Shown: piece by piece, positions 62,596 through 64,000 of the stretch | How the letters are laid out: the number at the start of each line of letters is the position of its first letter | How positions within the stretch are numbered: position 1 is the stretch's first letter | Assembly (NCBI GenBank): GCA_947165895.1 | Contig: CAMVCB010000003.1 | Coordinates: 333,674-397,673, forward strand | Direction of reading: 5' to 3' | DNA length: 64,000 nt | From: an uncultured Treponema sp. | GTDB lineage: Bacteria; Spirochaetota; Spirochaetia; Treponematales; Treponemataceae | Translations under genes and position numbers: made by a program | Notes under the pieces: generated by a model | What the model saw: the letters and a program-made list of their open reading frames with translations, nothing else | Databases searched by the model: none | What the model was told of the DNA's origin: nothing

Positions 62596-62916
62596 ATGGA
62601 TTTTTCTGACGGGGTAAAAGAAGAACTTAATTATCAGGGAATGCAAGTAAAACAACTTGCCGCAAAAACTGGTATTAGTAAAAACACATTAGATAAATAT
62701 CTTTCCGGCCAAAAGGTTCAGCCAGGAGTTGAAAATGCCGTAAAAATTGCAAAAGCTTTAGGGGTATCTGTCGAAGCATTGCTTGAAGACAATACGAACG
62801 TATCAAAATATCAATTTCCTGAATATAAAACAATTATAGATCAATATAATTCATTAAATGATTTTAATAAAAGGACGGTACGTGATTTATTAAAGTCGTT
62901 AACTGAGCGTCAGTAA
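62596..62916 (+). CDS. XRE family helix-turn-helix regulator
   Basis: 106 residues from the ATG at 62596 (MDFSDGVKEEL). A longer frame to 62539 would cover the operator repeats. HTH at residues 8-60: MQVKQLAAKTGISKNTLDKY, LSGQKVQPGVENAVKIAKAL. The C-terminal 40 residues are helical. TATTAT lies six bases before the ATG and there is no ribosome binding site. Likely regulator of the divergent ankyrin-like gene and of itself. Confidence 0.82.
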   Translation: MDFSDGVKEELNYQGMQVKQLAAKTGISKNTLDKYLSGQKVQPGVENAVKIAKALGVSVEALLEDNTNVSKYQFPEYKTIIDQYNSLNDFNKRTVRDLLKSLTERQ

Positions 62917-62917
62917 C

Positions 62918-62957
62918 TGCATTAACGATGTGCAGGACACGAAGCGACCACCTAAAA
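62918..62957. repeat. Left copy of an imperfect direct repeat flanking the DUF4160 unit
   Basis: The stretch reading TGCATTAACGATGTGCAGG, then CGAAGCGACCACCTA, matches the stretch at 63777-63818 (TGCGTTAGCGCTGTGAAGG, then CGAAGGCGGCCACCTA) at roughly 70% of positions with two one-base gaps. It lies between the XRE stop and the DUF4160 gene stop. Confidence 0.65.
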
Positions 62958-63236
62958 CTACTTACTAAAGAAATCCCCGCCGCCAAAGTCTTTCCAGGTT
63001 TTATACATATCAATGTAATTTGCTTGAATAAATTTTTGAATTATGGTTATTTCTTTATCTGTTAAATCTCCACGTTTTTGCATTACAGACGAACCATCAG
63101 CTCTTACAAAGAATTTTGCAGAATCCTTTTCTGTCAATTTTTTATCACTGGCATGAACATGCATAGCCTCAACAATACATTGCGACGTAAAATATAAATA
63201 ATGGTTTGCAATTTTATCACGCAGATATTTAGGCAT
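62958..63236 (-). CDS. DUF4160-like protein
   Basis: 92 residues from the ATG at 63236 (MPKYLRDK), chosen because GAGG lies six bases upstream and it gives the same eight-base overlap (ATGCCTAA) as the preceding gene pair. It matches the DUF4160 layout: an N-terminal beta strand with MHVHAS, AKFFV, then DLTDKEITIIQKFIQANYID and a W-X-FGGGDFF end. Function of the family is unknown; it is often found in toxin-antitoxin-like contexts. Last of three overlapping genes. Confidence 0.75.
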   Translation of the reverse strand: MPKYLRDKIANHYLYFTSQCIVEAMHVHASDKKLTEKDSAKFFVRADGSSVMQKRGDLTDKEITIIQKFIQANYIDMYKTWKDFGGGDFFSK

Positions 63237-63468
63237 TGTCATCCTCTAGAAAAGATAAATTTCGTTTTGCCAAAGAAAGAACAATTCCCTGTTCAATTTC
63301 ATCCATGTTAGTTTCGATAATTTCCAATTCTTTACTAATTACCATTGCACAATCTGGATGATCTAGATTTAAAATACTTATAAATCCATCATCTCGTTTT
63401 GAAAAAGCGTATCCATTTACGATGATTTTTGCGTTTTCTGCAATTTTTTGAAGTTCTTTTTCAGGCAT
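63229..63468 (-). CDS. Uncharacterised 79-residue protein of the DUF4160 unit
   Basis: No family recognised. Predicted alpha/beta: RDDGFISILNLDHPDCAMVI, then acidic helices rich in Glu (ELEIIETNMDEIEQ). It overlaps its neighbours by eight bases on each side, so the three proteins are translationally coupled and probably act together. Such small acidic proteins beside DUF4160 genes could be antitoxin-like, but there is no direct evidence. Confidence 0.65.
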   Translation of the reverse strand: MPEKELQKIAENAKIIVNGYAFSKRDDGFISILNLDHPDCAMVISKELEIIETNMDEIEQGIVLSLAKRNLSFLEDDNA

Positions 63469-63730
63469 ATTCGATTTTTACCTCTTTGATAGGTGCAAGG
63501 AATTTTTCTTTGTCCATATATAAACCTTCTAATACTGGAATAAGGTCTATATATTCTTCAATTTCTTCATCGTTGTGTTTATACTTAGCCATGACTTCAA
63601 TGTATCCGTCATCCCACTGTAAAACTTTTGTATATCTTTCCAAACCATTACAAGTTCGGAAAGTCAACGTTTTACCACCAAATGAGAAAGTTGTATATTT
63701 ATCAAAACTACTTAAAATCGCAGTATTCAT
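63461..63730 (-). CDS. Uncharacterised 89-residue acidic protein of the DUF4160 unit
   Basis: No family recognised. Beta-rich N-terminal half (YTTFSFGGKTLTFRTC, DDGYIEVMAKYKHNDE) and an acidic helix. First gene of the three-gene unit, its stop overlapping the next start in ATGCCTGA. The 200-base region upstream holds only hairpins and the insertion-sequence end. Confidence 0.62.
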   Translation of the reverse strand: MNTAILSSFDKYTTFSFGGKTLTFRTCNGLERYTKVLQWDDGYIEVMAKYKHNDEEIEEYIDLIPVLEGLYMDKEKFLAPIKEVKIEYA

Positions 63731-63776
63731 TAAATGTATTATAAGTCAAATATTTTGAATTTTCCACTATTGAAAA

Positions 63777-63930
63777 TGCGTTAGCGCTGTGAAGGGCGCC
63801 GAAGGCGGCCACCTAGGGAGCGACGGCTGAAAGCCGGCAAAATGCTCCAGTGGAGCATTTTGAGCGAGTCTCCGAGCAGCTATGCTGCGAAGGCCAGCGA
63901 CAGCTGGGGTGGCTGGAGCGAAAGCGGAAC
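63777..63930. repeat. Right repeat copy followed by a run of short perfect hairpins
   Basis: Starts with the second copy of the direct repeat (63777-63818), followed by GGCT-GAA-AGCC, a 10-bp hairpin AAAATGCTCC-AGT-GGAGCATTTT, GCAGC-TAT-GCTGC and CCAGC-GACA-GCTGG. No gene is visible. It separates the DUF4160 unit from the insertion-sequence end. Confidence 0.75.
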
Positions 63931-63939
63931 CCGTAACAA

Positions 63940-64000
63940 TGAACAGAACCCCAAAAGTTGGACACTTTTGGAGGTTAGAAATATGAGTAAAGTTTTGTCT
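63940..64000 (+). mobile_element. Left end of an IS3-like insertion sequence (continues outside window)
   Basis: From 63940 the sequence TGAACAGAACCCCAAAAGT, then TGGACAC, has the look of a terminal inverted repeat of the IS3 family (TG start, CCCCAAAAGTTGGAC core). GGAGG and an ATG follow at 63983. The right end and any target duplication lie outside the window, so this is a family-level call from the end sequence only. Confidence 0.65.
63983..64000 (+). CDS. First codons of a probable transposase gene (partial)
   Basis: An ATG preceded by GGAGG (63970-63974) opens the frame MSKVLS, cut by the window end. Its position just inside an IS3-like end suggests the first transposase reading frame (orfA). 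Too short for any other statement. Confidence 0.5.

Noticed and set aside
62918..63818. Firm call of integron attC sites
   Set aside because: The ends do not fit RYYYAAC and GTTRRRY; kept only as a hypothesis.

Overview
The window reads as chromosomal DNA of a saccharolytic, probably anaerobic spirochaete close to the gut and rumen Treponema. That placement is an inference. It rests on the archaeal-type PheT, the AT-leaning composition, the TAXI/TRAP importer, and the many sugar importers and glycosidases without a cytochrome or TCA context. No rRNA or tRNA gene and no CRISPR array was found.

Layout. 1-4.5 kb: the end of a TetR-like gene, then a minus-strand run of aldehyde dehydrogenase, nudC, exbB, exbD, exbD and tonB. 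4.8-8.3 kb: a TAXI-type TRAP importer (binding lipoprotein, DUF1850 protein, fused permease). 8.3-16.6 kb: an accessory region. Two same-orientation copies of a DUF262/HNH plus DUF2400 gene pair, one heavily decayed, flank a Bro-N gene and a four-gene SPFH/zinc-ribbon membrane operon with a divergent XRE regulator. 16.7-28.6 kb: a GH53 galactanase, then a sugar locus made of LacI, binding protein, two permeases, an amylosucrase-like GH13, a GH65 phosphorylase fused to beta-phosphoglucomutase, and fructokinase. 28.9-34.8 kb: a small type II fatty-acid-synthase-like set (ketosynthase, reductase, two hotdog dehydratases, acyl carrier protein) resembling the elongation core of aryl polyene clusters. 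It is interrupted by an opposite-strand diguanylate cyclase and carries a duplicated ketosynthase tail. 34.9-43.8 kb: a second LacI operon (two permeases, binding protein, GH31, GH13) with a clear promoter and a 38-bp perfect palindrome. 43.8-47.9 kb: Crp/Fnr regulator, 4Fe-4S membrane protein, EamA transporter, PlsC and RlpA. 48-57.8 kb: a GH13 alpha-glucosidase and a third sugar importer with a YicI-type alpha-xylosidase and a YesM/YesN-type two-component system. 57.9-60.2 kb: pheT with an extra C-terminal EMAP-II-like domain. 60.2-64 kb: an accessory tail with a HepT/MntA toxin-antitoxin pair, an ankyrin-like membrane protein with a divergent XRE gene, a tightly overlapping three-gene DUF4160 unit between imperfect direct repeats, and the left end of an IS3-like element.

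The genes work together mainly in uptake and intracellular breakdown of alpha-glucosides, sucrose-like sugars, alpha-xylosides and galactan fragments. Three ABC importers are present, but no ATPase is encoded here, so a shared ATPase elsewhere is likely. The most unusual signals are non-coding. Many intergenic gaps hold nested perfect inverted repeats, and one duplicated hairpin differs only by a compensatory base pair. Three regulatory genes (two more less certainly) have a -10 hexamer only 6-7 bases before the ATG and no ribosome binding site, suggesting leaderless mRNAs.
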